Shown here one piece after another: positions 55,838 through 64,000 of a DNA stretch of 64,000 bases. The stretch's first letter is position 1. Each line of letters begins with the position of its first letter. Origin of the DNA: Falsiroseomonas sp050563535 (GTDB lineage Bacteria > Pseudomonadota > Alphaproteobacteria > Acetobacterales > Acetobacteraceae); the NCBI RefSeq assembly GCF_050563535.1, contig NZ_JBNXUO010000005.1, forward strand, positions 62,001 to 126,000. Direction: 5' to 3'. The notes under the pieces are model-generated. The model ran no database searches. It was not told the DNA's origin and saw nothing but the letters and a program-made list of their open reading frames with translations. The position numbers and the translations under genes are program-made.

Positions 55838-56832
55838 GCGGCAGCCTGACCGGCCCGCAGAAGGCCGCGACGCTGATGCTGGCGCTGGGGGAGGCGCAGG
55901 CGGCGCGCGTCTTCGCGCAGCTGCACGAGGACGAGATCCGCGACCTCTCGCTGGCCATGTCCGCGCTCGGCACCGTCTCCGCCGCGCAGGTGGAGGAGGT
56001 GGCGAAGGACTTCACCGCCCAGCTCGGCCAGTCCGGCCACCTCGTCGGGTCCTACGAGAGCACGGAGCGGCTGCTGCTGAAGACGCTGCCGAAGGAACGC
56101 GTCGCCCAGATCATGGAGGAGATCCGCGGCCCCGCCGGCCGCACCATGTGGGACAAGCTGGGCAACGTGAACGAGGCGGTGCTGGCGAACTACCTGAAGA
56201 ACGAATACCCGCAGACCGTCTCCGTCGTGCTGTCCAAGGTCCGCCCCGACCACGCGGCGCGCGTGCTGGCGCTGCTGCCCGAAGGCTTCGCGATGGAGGT
56301 GGTCATGCGGATGCTGCGCATGGAGACCGTCCAGAAGGAGGCGCTGGACGGCGTCGAGCGCACGCTGCGGATGGAGTTCATGTCGAACCTCGCCCGCGGG
56401 TCGCGCCGCGACGCGCATGAGGTGATGGCGGAGATCTTCAACAACCTCGACCGCGCCGCGGAGACGCGCATCCTCACCGCGCTCGAGGAACGCTCGCGCG
56501 AGAGCGCGGAGAGGATCCGCGCGCTGATGTTCACCTTCGACGACCTGCAGCGCCTCGACGGCGCGGGCATCCAGGTGCTGCTGCGCGCCGTGCCGAAGGA
56601 CCGCCTGACGCTGGCGCTGAAGGGCGCGTCGGAGCCGCTGCGCGACCTGTTCTTCCGCAACCTGTCCGAACGCGCCTCCAAGCTGCTGAAGGACGACCTC
56701 GCGGCGCTTGGCCCCGTCAAGCTGCGCGACGTCGACGACGCGCAGGCGCAGATCGTCGCGCAGGCGAAGGACCTGGCGGCGCAGGGCCAGATCCAGATGA
56801 CCGACGGCCGCGACGACGAGATGGTGGCGTGA
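55834..56832 (+). CDS. fliG: Flagellar motor switch protein FliG
   Basis: A 332-residue switch protein. N-terminal GPQKAATLMLALGEAQAARVFAQL, the middle EHPQ-like region (here EYPQT in LKNEYPQTVSVVLSKVRPDHAARVLALLP) and the torque helix AVPKDRLTLALKGASEPLRDLFFRNLSERASKLLKDDL (split) with its charged residues are present. It couples the MS ring to the C ring and interacts with MotA. ATGA overlap with fliF and stop overlap with the fliH start show tight coupling. Confidence 0.95.
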   Translation: MSGSLTGPQKAATLMLALGEAQAARVFAQLHEDEIRDLSLAMSALGTVSAAQVEEVAKDFTAQLGQSGHLVGSYESTERLLLKTLPKERVAQIMEEIRGPAGRTMWDKLGNVNEAVLANYLKNEYPQTVSVVLSKVRPDHAARVLALLPEGFAMEVVMRMLRMETVQKEALDGVERTLRMEFMSNLARGSRRDAHEVMAEIFNNLDRAAETRILTALEERSRESAERIRALMFTFDDLQRLDGAGIQVLLRAVPKDRLTLALKGASEPLRDLFFRNLSERASKLLKDDLAALGPVKLRDVDDAQAQIVAQAKDLAAQGQIQMTDGRDDEMVA

Positions 56833-57440
56833 TGCTCGCGCTCGACCTGCCGGACCTGGCGCGGCCGAAGCCCGCGGCCCCGCCGCCGCCGCCCGACCCC
56901 GCGCTGCTCGCCGCCGTCCGCGCGGAGGGGGAGGCGGATGGCCATGCGCGGGGTCTGGCCGAGGGGCTGGAAGCCGGCATGGCCCGCCAGGCCGCGTTGC
57001 AGGAGGCGGAGGTCGCCCGCGCGCTGTCCGCCATCGCCGCCGCGCTGGAGACGGCGGCCGAGGCCGGGCGCCGCACGGCGGAGGAGGCGGCGGAGGCCCT
57101 GGCCGGGCTGTTGCTGTCCACGCTGGAAGCGGCGCTGCCCGGCGCGGCGGCGCGCGCGGGGGCGGATCTGGTGCCGCGGCTGGTCCTGCCGCTGCTGCCC
57201 GCCATCGCCGACCGTCCGGATGCGGTGCTGCGCGTCGCGCCCGCGCTGGCCGAGGCGGTGGCGGCGCGGCTGCCGGCCGGTGCGCCGGCGGTGCAGGGCG
57301 ATGCCGCGGTCGCCCCGGGGGACGCAAGGCTCGAATGGCGCGACGGCGCGCTGGTCGTCTCGCGTGAGGCGCGGTGGCGCGCGGTGCGCGCGGCGCTGGC
57401 CTCGGCCGGCTTCGGCTTCGATGGGGAGGAGGGCGCATGA
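56832..57440 (+). CDS. fliH: Flagellar export ATPase regulator FliH
   Basis: A 202-residue, Ala/Glu-rich protein with a FliH-type layout: a Pro-rich N-terminus, a long coiled helix with GxxxG-like repeats (GLAEGLEAGMARQAAL) and a compact C-terminal domain. It restrains and docks the export ATPase FliI. Sequence similarity is weak, so the call depends on position between fliG and fliN. Start ATG 56832 shares a base with the fliG stop; GTG 56829 is possible. fliI is not in the window. Confidence 0.78.
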   Translation: MLALDLPDLARPKPAAPPPPPDPALLAAVRAEGEADGHARGLAEGLEAGMARQAALQEAEVARALSAIAAALETAAEAGRRTAEEAAEALAGLLLSTLEAALPGAAARAGADLVPRLVLPLLPAIADRPDAVLRVAPALAEAVAARLPAGAPAVQGDAAVAPGDARLEWRDGALVVSREARWRAVRAALASAGFGFDGEEGA

Positions 57441-57760
57441 GCGGCACGAACAGCTTCGAACCGGTGCCCGCGACCGAGGCGCAAGGGGTCGGCCAGCCCG
57501 GCGGGCCGCGCGACCTGGACGCGGTCTACGACATCCCGGTGCAGGTCAGCGCGGTGCTGGGCCGCGCGACGATGCAGGTCAGCCAGTTGCTGAAGCTCGG
57601 CCGCGGCGCGGTGGTGGAGCTGGACCGCAAGCTGGGCGAGGCGGTGGACATCTACGTCAACAACCGCCTGGTCGCGCGCGGCGAGGTGGTGATGGTGGAC
57701 GACAACCGCCTCGGCGTGACGATGACCGAGATCGTCAAGTCCGACCGGGCGGGCGGCTAG
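57437..57760 (+). CDS. fliN: Flagellar motor switch protein FliN
   Basis: A 107-residue C-ring protein with the SpoA/FliN domain: VYDIPVQVSAVLGRATMQVSQLLKLGRGAVVELDRKLGEAVDIYVNNRLVARGEVVMVDDNRLGVTMTEIV (split), highly conserved. The ATG overlaps the fliH stop (ATGA). It builds the base of the switch and works in export. Size is typical. FliM is not in the window. Confidence 0.95.
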   Translation: MSGTNSFEPVPATEAQGVGQPGGPRDLDAVYDIPVQVSAVLGRATMQVSQLLKLGRGAVVELDRKLGEAVDIYVNNRLVARGEVVMVDDNRLGVTMTEIVKSDRAGG

Positions 57761-57764
57761 TCCG

Positions 57765-59135
57765 ATGGCGCGGCTGCTCATCGTCGGGTCGCTGGAAGGG
57801 GAACTCGGCGCCGCGGCGCGGGTGGCCATCGCGCGCGGCGCGCGGCTTGCCCATGCGGAAGGCGCGGCGGCCGGCCTCGCCCGGCTGCGGGCGGAAGGCG
57901 CGGACCTCGCGCTGGTGGACATCCGCCACGACGTGCCCTGGCTGGTGCATGCGCTGGCGGCGGAACGCATCGCCTGCCCCGTCGTCGCCTGCGGCCATGC
58001 GGAGGATGCCGATGCCGCGGTCCGCGCCATCGAGGCGGGGGCGAGGGACTTCCTGCCGCTGCCGCCCGACCCCGACCTCATCCTCGCGATGCTCCAGGCT
58101 GCCGGCGCCGACCCGGCGGAGGAAGGGCCGGTGGCGCGCGACCCGGCGATGGTGGCGCTGCTGGCCCGCGCCACGCAGCTCGCCCGCGCCGAGGCGAGCG
58201 TGCTCATCACCGGGGAGAGCGGGACGGGCAAGGAGGTGCTGGCGCGCCACGTCCATGCCGCGTCCCGCCGGGCGCGGGGCCCCTTCGTCGCGCTGAACTG
58301 CGCCGCCCTGCCGGAGACGCTGCTGGAAAGCGAGCTGTTCGGCCACGAGAAGGGCGCCTTCTCGGGCGCGGTGGCCGCCCGCAAGGGCCGCTTCGAGCAG
58401 GCCGATGGCGGGACCCTGCTGCTCGACGAGATCGGCGAGATGGACCCCCGCCTGCAGGCCAAGATCCTGCGCGTCATCCAGGAAAGGGAGGTGGACCGCC
58501 TGGGCGGCGCGGCGCCGGTGCGGGTGGATGTGCGCCTGCTGGCCGCCACCAACCGCGACCTGGCGGCCGAGGTCGCGCGCGGGCGCTTCCGCGAGGACCT
58601 GCTGTTCCGCCTGAACGTCGTCGCGCTGCACATCCCGCCGCTGCGCGAACGCCCCGCCGACATCCTGCCGCTGGCCGGGCATTTCGCGTCCCGCTACGCC
58701 CGCGCGAACGGCATGCCCGAACGGCCACTCTCGGCCGCCGCGGCGGAACGGCTGCTGTCCCACCCCTGGCCCGGCAACGTGCGGGAGCTGGAGAACGCGC
58801 TGCACCGCGCCGTGCTGCTGGCGGAGGGGGCGGAGATCGGCCCTGCCGCGATCGAGCTGGCGGCACCGCGCATCCCGGCCGCGGAACCCGCGCCGGCCGC
58901 CGCGGCGAAGCCCAACCGCATCGCGCCCCTGGTCGGCCGGCGGATGGAGGAGGTGGAGCGCGACCTCATCCTCGAGACGCTGTCCCACTGCCTCGGCAAC
59001 CGCACGCGCGCGGCCGAGATCCTCGGCATCTCCATCCGCACGCTGCGCAACAAGCTGCAGGAGTACCGCGCCGCCGGGCTGGCGGTGCCGCCCGCGCCGG
59101 GGCAGGCGCCCATCCCGCTGCCGGCCGCGGGCTGA
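57765..59135 (+). CDS. flbD: FlbD-type sigma-54-dependent flagellar transcriptional activator
   Basis: A 456-residue NtrC-family activator that matches Caulobacter FlbD closely. The receiver (1-120) starts RLLIVGSLEGELGAA: the usual acidic pair that holds Mg2+ is missing, although D52 aligns with the phospho-acceptor. The AAA+ domain has Walker A GESGTGKE (150-157), the sigma-54 loop GAFSGA (197-202; GAFTGA is canonical) and Walker B LLLDE (218-222). A Fis-type helix-turn-helix ends near NRTRAAEILGISIRTLRNKL. It would act on the sigma-54 promoters at 51151 and 51260. It follows fliN by 4 nt. Confidence 0.92.
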   Translation: MARLLIVGSLEGELGAAARVAIARGARLAHAEGAAAGLARLRAEGADLALVDIRHDVPWLVHALAAERIACPVVACGHAEDADAAVRAIEAGARDFLPLPPDPDLILAMLQAAGADPAEEGPVARDPAMVALLARATQLARAEASVLITGESGTGKEVLARHVHAASRRARGPFVALNCAALPETLLESELFGHEKGAFSGAVAARKGRFEQADGGTLLLDEIGEMDPRLQAKILRVIQEREVDRLGGAAPVRVDVRLLAATNRDLAAEVARGRFREDLLFRLNVVALHIPPLRERPADILPLAGHFASRYARANGMPERPLSAAAAERLLSHPWPGNVRELENALHRAVLLAEGAEIGPAAIELAAPRIPAAEPAPAAAAKPNRIAPLVGRRMEEVERDLILETLSHCLGNRTRAAEILGISIRTLRNKLQEYRAAGLAVPPAPGQAPIPLPAAG

Positions 59136-59138
59136 GCC

Positions 59139-61205
59139 GTGGCGGCGCTCGTCCTGCCGGGCTGGGTCGGCCGCGCGCGTCCCTCGGGCGATGTCGCGCT
59201 CGGGCTGTTCGTGGTGCTGCTGGTCGCGGTGCTGGTGGTGCCGCTGCCGAGCTGGCTGCTGGATGCGGGGCTCGCGCTGTCCATCACCGCCTCCGTCCTC
59301 GTGCTGATGGTCGCGCTGTTCATGCAGCGGCCGCTGGACTTCACCGCCTTCCCGACCGTGCTGCTGCTGACCACGCTGCTGCGCCTCGCGCTCAACGTGG
59401 CGACGACGCGCACCATCCTCACCTCGGGCCATGAGGGGCCGCAGGCGGCGGGCGCCGTCATCTCGGCCTTCGGCGGCTTCCTGATGGGCGGCGACGTGCT
59501 GGTGGGGCTGATCGTCTTCGCCATCCTGCTGGTCGTGAACTTCGTCGTGGTGACCAAGGGGTCGGGCCGCATCGCGGAAGTGGCGGCGCGGTTCAGCCTG
59601 GACGCCATGCCGGGCAAGCAGATGGCGATCGACGCCGACCTCAACGCCGGCCTGCTGACGGAGGAGGAGGCGCGGCGCCGCCGGCGGGAGCTGGAGGAGG
59701 AGAGCGGCTTCTACGGCGCCATGGACGGCGCCGCGAAATTCGTGCGCGGCGACGCCATCGCCGGCCTCATCACCACCGGCATCAACCTGCTGGCCGGCAT
59801 CGCCATCGGCGCGCTGCGCCACGGCCTGCCCTTCGCCGAGGCGGTGCAGACCTTCTCCGTGCTGACGGTGGGCGACGGACTGGTGGGGCAGATCCCGGCG
59901 CTGCTGGTGTCCATCGCGGCGGGCATCGTGGTGACGAAGGGCGGCATGGAAGGCCGCGCCGACCGGCAGCTCGTCCTCCAGCTCGGCGGTGCCAAGCCGC
60001 TCGCGCTGGCGGCCGGCGCGGCGGGGGTGATGGCGCTGCTGCCGGGGATGCCGATGCTGCCCTTCCTGGCGCTGGCCGGGGCGGCCGGCTACGGCGCGCG
60101 GATGCAGGCGAGGGCCGCGCGGGAAGCGGCGCAGGCCGCGCTGCCGCCGCCTGCCGCGCCTGCCGAACCGCCGGCCTCCGACGCGCTCAGGATCGACCAG
60201 CTGCGGCTGGAACTCGGCTACGGGCTGCTGAGCCTGGCGGCGGGCGATGCGCCGCGCCTTTCGGAACAGATCCGCACGCTGCGCCGCACCACCGCGCAGG
60301 AGATGGGCTTCGTCCTGCCGAGCGTCCGCATCCAGGACAACCTCCAGCTGCCGCCCGACGCCTATGTCATCCGGGTGAAGGAGATCGAGGCCGCGCGCGG
60401 CGTGCTGAAGCCGCCGCTGCACCTGGCGATCGACCCCGGCGGCCGCGCGCCCCCCATCCCCGGCGAGGCCGTGCAGGAGCCGAGCTTCGGCCTGCCCGCC
60501 GTCTGGATCGAGGAAAGCCGGCGGGAGGAGGCGCTGGCCCTGGGCTGCACCGTGGTGGACGCCGCCGGCGTGCTGGCCACCCACCTGACCGAGGTGACCC
60601 GCGACAACATGCCCGAGCTGCTGTCCTTCGCCGAGACGCAGAAGCTGGTCGAGGAACTGCCGGCCGAGCACAAGCGCCTGGTCGCCGACCTCATCCCCGC
60701 GCAGGCCAGCCTCGGCACCGTGCAGCGCGTGCTGCAGGCGCTGCTGGCGGAGCGCGTCTCGATCCGGGACCTGCCGACGGTGCTGGAGGGCATCCAGGAA
60801 GCCGCGGCCGCGGGGCTGCGCGGCCTCGGCGGCATCGTCGCCACCGTGCGCGCCCGCCTGGCGCGACAACTGAGCGACGCGGCGCGCGGGGCGGACGGCG
60901 TGATCCCCATCATCGCCCTGTCGGCGGAATGGGAGGACGCCTTCGCCGAATCGCTGGCCGGCCCGGGGGAGGAGAAGCAGCTGGCGATGCAGCCCTCGCG
61001 GCTCGCCGCCTTCATGCACGCGCTGCGCGCCGCCTTCGATGCCGCGCAGGCCACCGGCGAGCCCGCCGTGCTGGTCTGCTCCGCCGGCATCCGCGCGCAT
61101 GTGCGCGCCGTGGTCGAGCGTTTCCGCCCGGCGACGACGGTGCTGGCGCATACCGAGATCCACCCGCGCGCCCGGCTGCGCACCATCGGCACGGTGCAGG
61201 GGTGA
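59139..61205 (+). CDS. flhA: Flagellar export gate protein FlhA
   Basis: A 688-residue export-gate protein. Eight transmembrane helices lie in ~20-330, with the FHIPEP signature GRIAEVAARFSLDAMPGKQMAIDADLNAG (split) at ~145-175. The cytoplasmic domain (~345-688) contains DAYVIRVKEIEAARG and ATHLTEVTRDNMPELLSFAETQKLVEELP (split), which bind chaperone-substrate complexes. GTG 59139 starts 3 nt after the flbD stop, and its stop overlaps flhF (GTGA). FliPQR and FlhB are not in the window. Confidence 0.96.
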   Translation: MAALVLPGWVGRARPSGDVALGLFVVLLVAVLVVPLPSWLLDAGLALSITASVLVLMVALFMQRPLDFTAFPTVLLLTTLLRLALNVATTRTILTSGHEGPQAAGAVISAFGGFLMGGDVLVGLIVFAILLVVNFVVVTKGSGRIAEVAARFSLDAMPGKQMAIDADLNAGLLTEEEARRRRRELEEESGFYGAMDGAAKFVRGDAIAGLITTGINLLAGIAIGALRHGLPFAEAVQTFSVLTVGDGLVGQIPALLVSIAAGIVVTKGGMEGRADRQLVLQLGGAKPLALAAGAAGVMALLPGMPMLPFLALAGAAGYGARMQARAAREAAQAALPPPAAPAEPPASDALRIDQLRLELGYGLLSLAAGDAPRLSEQIRTLRRTTAQEMGFVLPSVRIQDNLQLPPDAYVIRVKEIEAARGVLKPPLHLAIDPGGRAPPIPGEAVQEPSFGLPAVWIEESRREEALALGCTVVDAAGVLATHLTEVTRDNMPELLSFAETQKLVEELPAEHKRLVADLIPAQASLGTVQRVLQALLAERVSIRDLPTVLEGIQEAAAAGLRGLGGIVATVRARLARQLSDAARGADGVIPIIALSAEWEDAFAESLAGPGEEKQLAMQPSRLAAFMHALRAAFDAAQATGEPAVLVCSAGIRAHVRAVVERFRPATTVLAHTEIHPRARLRTIGTVQG

Positions 61206-62089
61206 GGCTGCGCACCATCCAGGCCCCGCGCATGGCCGATGCCATGGCACGGCTGCGCGCCGAACTCGGCGAGGATGCGGTGATCCTCTCCACCCGCCGC
61301 ACCGGCGACGGGGTGGAGGTGACTGCCGCGCAGGAGCCTGACGACGAACCGCTGGTGATCGCGCCGGGCGATGCGACGCCGGCGCGCGCCATCCCGCCCG
61401 CCCTGCTGCGCCACAACCTGCCGCCGGCGCTGGCCGCGCGGCTCGGCGGCGTCCCGCTGCCGGCGGCGCTGGCCGCGGCCTTCCGTTTCGAACCGCTGCC
61501 CGCGGAAGCGCGGCCGCTGCTGCTGGCCGGGCCGCCCGGGGCGGGCAAGACACTGACGGCGGCGAAGCTCGCCACGCGCTTCGTCCTGTCCGGCCGGGCG
61601 CCGCTGCTGGTAACCGCCGATGGCCGCCGCGCGGGCGCGACGGAACAGCTTGCCGCCTTCGCGCGCGTGCTCGGCCTGCCGCTGGCGGTGGCGGCGAGCC
61701 CTTCCGCGCTGGCCAAGGCGCTGGCGCGGCGGGAAGCGGGGCAGCCGGCCATCGTGGACCTGCCCGGCTGCGACCCCTTCCGCCCCGCCGAGACGCGGGC
61801 CCTCGTCGCCTTCCGCGACGCGGCAGGCGGCGCGCCGGTGCTGGTGCTGCCGGCAGGGCTGGATGCGGAGGAGGCGGCGGAGACGGCGCGCGCCTTCCAC
61901 CTGCTGGGCTGCCGCCACCTGCTGCCGACGCGCCTCGACGCCGCGCGGCGGCTGGGGGGCGTGCTGGCGGCGGCCGATGCCGGCCTCGCCTTCACCGAAG
62001 CCGGCATCGGGCCGGATGCGGCGGGCGACCTGGTGGCGATGGACGCGGCATGGCTGGCGGAGCGGCTTCGGGAAGGGCGCGGACAGTGA
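61202..62089 (+). CDS. flhF: FlhF-type SRP-like GTPase (short form)
   Basis: A 295-residue GTPase. It begins at GTG 61202 (GTGA overlap with flhA) with the FlhF opening RLRTIQAPRMADAMARLRAELGEDAVILST. The N and G domains carry Walker A AGPPGAGKT (109-117), DGRRAGATEQLAAFARVLGLP (G2/G3-like) and the base motif TRLD in place of TKxD. It is ~80-100 residues shorter than common FlhF, mainly by loss of the B domain linker. FlhF places the flagellum at the cell pole. flhG follows directly, pointing to polar flagellation. Confidence 0.85.
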   Translation: MRLRTIQAPRMADAMARLRAELGEDAVILSTRRTGDGVEVTAAQEPDDEPLVIAPGDATPARAIPPALLRHNLPPALAARLGGVPLPAALAAAFRFEPLPAEARPLLLAGPPGAGKTLTAAKLATRFVLSGRAPLLVTADGRRAGATEQLAAFARVLGLPLAVAASPSALAKALARREAGQPAIVDLPGCDPFRPAETRALVAFRDAAGGAPVLVLPAGLDAEEAAETARAFHLLGCRHLLPTRLDAARRLGGVLAAADAGLAFTEAGIGPDAAGDLVAMDAAWLAERLREGRGQ

Positions 62090-62838
62090 CGGGTCGGGAC
62101 GGCAGGGGGCGGATCATCGCCATCGCCTCGGGCAAGGGCGGCGTGGGCAAGACCTGGTTCGCCATCACCCTGGCCCAGGCGCTGGCGCAGCAGGGGCGCC
62201 GCGTGCTGCTGCTGGACGCGGATCTCGGGCTGGCCAATGCGGATGTGCAGCTCGGCCTCGCGCCGCGCCTCGACCTCGGCGCCGTGCTCGCCGGCCGCAT
62301 CGCGGCGGAGGATGCGGTGGCGCGCCACCCCGCCGGCTTCGAACTGCTGCCCGGGCGTTCCGGTTCGGCGGCGCTGGGCGGGCTCGGCGGCGCGGCGCTG
62401 GACGCGCTGCTCACGTTGCCGGGGCGGCTGGCGACGGCGCGGGACGCGGTGGTGCTCGATCTCGGCGCCGGTCTCGGCGCGGCGCAGCGGCGCCTGCTGG
62501 CCGCCGCCTGCCTGCCGCTCGTCCTCGCGACGGAGGAGCCGACCAGCCTGACCGATGCCTATGCCGTGCTGAAGATGCATGCGCAGGACGCACCTTCGCG
62601 CGAGGCGCGGCTGGTGGTGAACATGGCCGCCGGCGCCGCCGCGGCGCGGCGCACCCATGCGACGCTGGAGGCCGCGACGCGCCGCTTCCTCGGCCGCGCG
62701 CTGCCCTTCGCGGGGGCGGTGCGGCGCGATGCGAAGGTGCCGGACGCGATCCGCCACCAGGCCCCGCTGCTGACGCGCCACCCCGCCAGCGTCGCGGGGG
62801 CGGATGTGGTGGCGATCGCGCGCGGCCTGCCCGGCTGA
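62086..62838 (+). CDS. flhG: FlhG/FleN, MinD-like flagellar number regulator
   Basis: A 250-residue ParA/MinD-type ATPase starting at GTG 62086 (GTGA overlap with flhF). The deviant Walker A is SGKGGVGKT (15-23), followed by VLLLDADLGLANADVQLGL. The switch II Asp is in VVLDLGAGLG. FlhG counteracts FlhF and limits flagella to one or few at the pole. In gammaproteobacteria it also inhibits the FleQ activator; here FlbD may be the corresponding partner, which is inference. Last gene of the flagellar block in the window. Confidence 0.92.
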   Translation: MTGRDGRGRIIAIASGKGGVGKTWFAITLAQALAQQGRRVLLLDADLGLANADVQLGLAPRLDLGAVLAGRIAAEDAVARHPAGFELLPGRSGSAALGGLGGAALDALLTLPGRLATARDAVVLDLGAGLGAAQRRLLAAACLPLVLATEEPTSLTDAYAVLKMHAQDAPSREARLVVNMAAGAAAARRTHATLEAATRRFLGRALPFAGAVRRDAKVPDAIRHQAPLLTRHPASVAGADVVAIARGLPG

Positions 62839-62872
62839 GAACCGGACGGGCCCGCGGCCGTTGCAGCCGCAA

Positions 62873-62894
62873 GGCCGCCCGCCGGGAGGCGGCC
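62873..62894 (+). terminator. GC hairpin after flhG
   Basis: GGCCGCC (62873-62879) and GGCGGCC (62888-62894) form a 7-bp stem with an 8-nt loop, in the 73-nt gap before the next gene. No T-run; flanked by a direct repeat of CCGCAAGGCC. Confidence 0.35.
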
Positions 62895-62911
62895 GCAAGG
62901 CCCGAGGATCC

Positions 62912-64000
62912 ATGTCGCCCATCATCCGAGGCGCGCTGCGCTGCGCGGCCGCGCTCGCCCCGCTGCTGCCCACCGGCGCCGCGGCGCATGTGAAGTGGTT
63001 CCAGCCCTACCAGGTCGCGGAGCCGCCCGTCCCCATTGCGACGACGCTGTCGCTGCCCGCGCTCTGGATCGGCGCGGCGCTGGCTTCCGCCTTCTTCGTC
63101 GCCGCCATGCTGGTCGAGCGCAGCGCGGCGGGGCCGCGCCTGCTCACCGCGCTCGATGCCGCGACCGGGCCGCTGAAGGCGCGGGCGGACCGCTTCCTGC
63201 TCTGGGTGCTCACCGCCTTCTTCGTCTCGCTCTTCGCGATCGGCGGCACCTACCTGACGCCGGAGCTGCGGACCGAGGCGGAATGGGTGCCCTGGCTGCA
63301 CCTGGTTGTCGCGCTGCTGCTGGCATCGCGGCTGACGCGGCCCGTGGCGGCGGCGCTGATCGTGCTGGTCTGGGTGCTGACGCTGCGCGAATACGACCTG
63401 TTCCACCTGTTCGACTACCTCGCCCTCGGCCTCGGCGTGGCGGGGTTCCTGCTGCTGTCGGGCGTCGCGGACGAGACCTGGCACGCGCGGCGCTTCGCGG
63501 TGCTCCGGCTCGGCATAGCGGTCAGCCTGATGTGGTCGAGCATGGAGAAGTTCGAATACCCGCAGTGGTTCGCGCCGCTGCTGGAGGAGAAGCCCTATCT
63601 CGCGCTCGGGATGCCCTTCGGTCCCTACACCACGATGGCCGGCGTGGCGGAATTCACGCTGGGCTTCGGCCTGCTCTGGACGCCGCTGATCCGGCGCCTG
63701 GCGGCGGCGGCGCTGTTCGTGCTGATGTTCGCCGCCGTCTATCCCTTCGGCCGCATCGACCTGATCGGCCATGCCATCATCCTGGCGACGCTTGCCGTCG
63801 GCGTGGCGGAGCCGGAGACGGGGCGGTCGCGGTCCATGGCCCTGGTGCACGGCATGGCTTCCGGCGCGCCGCGCGCCTTCGGCCGCGCGACCGCGCTGAT
63901 GCCCGTGGCGCTGGCCGCCGCCTTCGCGATCACGATCCTGGGCTATTCGGGCGCGCACCACGCCATCTACCAGCGCGGCGGGCCGGCCTTCGCCTGGGCG
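62912..64000 (+). CDS. Polytopic membrane protein, unknown function, 5' part
   Basis: The frame starts at ATG 62912 (GAGG just upstream) and is still open at the right edge: 363 codons are visible. A signal-like N-terminus (MSPIIRGALRCAAALAPLLPTGAAAHVKWFQPYQ) is followed by at least eight hydrophobic segments, for example LPALWIGAALASAFFVAAML, WVLTAFFVSLFAIGG and FVLMFAAVYPFGRIDLIGHA. It resembles DoxX-like or other small-molecule-oxidising membrane families by pattern, including FEYPQWFAPLLEEKPYLALG (a DoxX-style loop), but no confident family is claimed. Not part of the flagellar set, as far as can be seen. Confidence 0.6.
   Translation, partial: MSPIIRGALRCAAALAPLLPTGAAAHVKWFQPYQVAEPPVPIATTLSLPALWIGAALASAFFVAAMLVERSAAGPRLLTALDAATGPLKARADRFLLWVLTAFFVSLFAIGGTYLTPELRTEAEWVPWLHLVVALLLASRLTRPVAAALIVLVWVLTLREYDLFHLFDYLALGLGVAGFLLLSGVADETWHARRFAVLRLGIAVSLMWSSMEKFEYPQWFAPLLEEKPYLALGMPFGPYTTMAGVAEFTLGFGLLWTPLIRRLAAAALFVLMFAAVYPFGRIDLIGHAIILATLAVGVAEPETGRSRSMALVHGMASGAPRAFGRATALMPVALAAAFAITILGYSGAHHAIYQRGGPAFAWA

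Noticed and set aside
57735..61553. Long minus-strand open frame through flbD-flhA
   Set aside because: Composition is that of an antisense shadow (Arg/His/Gln/Gly rich), and plus-strand genes have intact catalytic motifs and ATGA/GTGA overlaps.

Overview
This window is very GC-rich, densely coding DNA with a strong G/C preference at third codon positions. The gene content points to an alphaproteobacterium, most likely Acetobacteraceae (Roseomonas-like). This is inferred from bcsC/bcsD cellulose genes, orphan Bug/TctC binding proteins, hyuAB, a NepR-like/ECF pair, an HWE-family kinase, and the alphaproteobacterial flagellar regulators FlaF, FlbT and FlbD. No rRNA, tRNA, insertion sequence, phage gene or CRISPR array was seen. 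No stretch above 300 bases lacks a gene.

Layout. (1) 1-2558: the 3' end of a cellulose-export operon (bcsC partial, bcsD). (2) 2592-6289: hyuB-hyuA on the minus strand. (3) 6420-10857: a GT39-type glycosyltransferase, an acyl-CoA-ligase-like enzyme and a DHA2-type exporter. (4) 10938-18163: a bacterial alpha-2-macroglobulin with an intact thioester motif, followed by penicillin-binding protein 1C. (5) 18156-22000: a pseudouridine synthase, a PfkB kinase, OmpW, an orphan TctC protein and a DUF1289 protein. (6) 22167-31489: a hybrid HWE kinase, aconitase plus TctC, formate-THF ligase, then an ECF sigma factor converging on a NepR-like anti-sigma factor. (7) 31691-35938: an SGNH-fold protein with a degenerate active site coupled to an OpgC-type acyltransferase, a TPR-methyltransferase and an AbrB-type permease. 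(8) 36005-42761: a tightly overlapping five-gene minus-strand operon (GT41 TPR glycosyltransferase, DegT aminotransferase, FAD oxidoreductase, methyltransferase, FemAB/GNAT-like acyltransferase) next to the flagellar region. (9) 43009-62838: a flagellar region arranged as two divergent blocks. flgE-flgK-flgL-flbT-flagellin-flaF-DUF1217 lie on the minus strand, and fliK-flgD-fliF-fliG-fliH-fliN-flbD-flhA-flhF-flhG on the plus strand. (10) 62912 to the edge: a polytopic membrane protein that runs out of the window.

How it fits together. The two flagellar blocks diverge from 51101-51307, which holds two face-away sequences matching the sigma-54 consensus. The activator that would use them, FlbD, is encoded in the plus-strand block. 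FlaF and FlbT flank the flagellin gene, whose leader has a strong hairpin that is a plausible FlbT target. The five-gene GT41 operon resembles known flagellin-glycosylation sets (FlmG-like transferase plus aminotransferase, methyltransferase and acyltransferase). It is the best candidate here for an undescribed modification pathway. Other oddities are an octapeptide repeat array inside a DUF1217 flagellar protein, a 15-bp coding repeat (VFHAG x3), a 25-bp tandem repeat at the end of flgE, and the convergent sigma/NepR arrangement.
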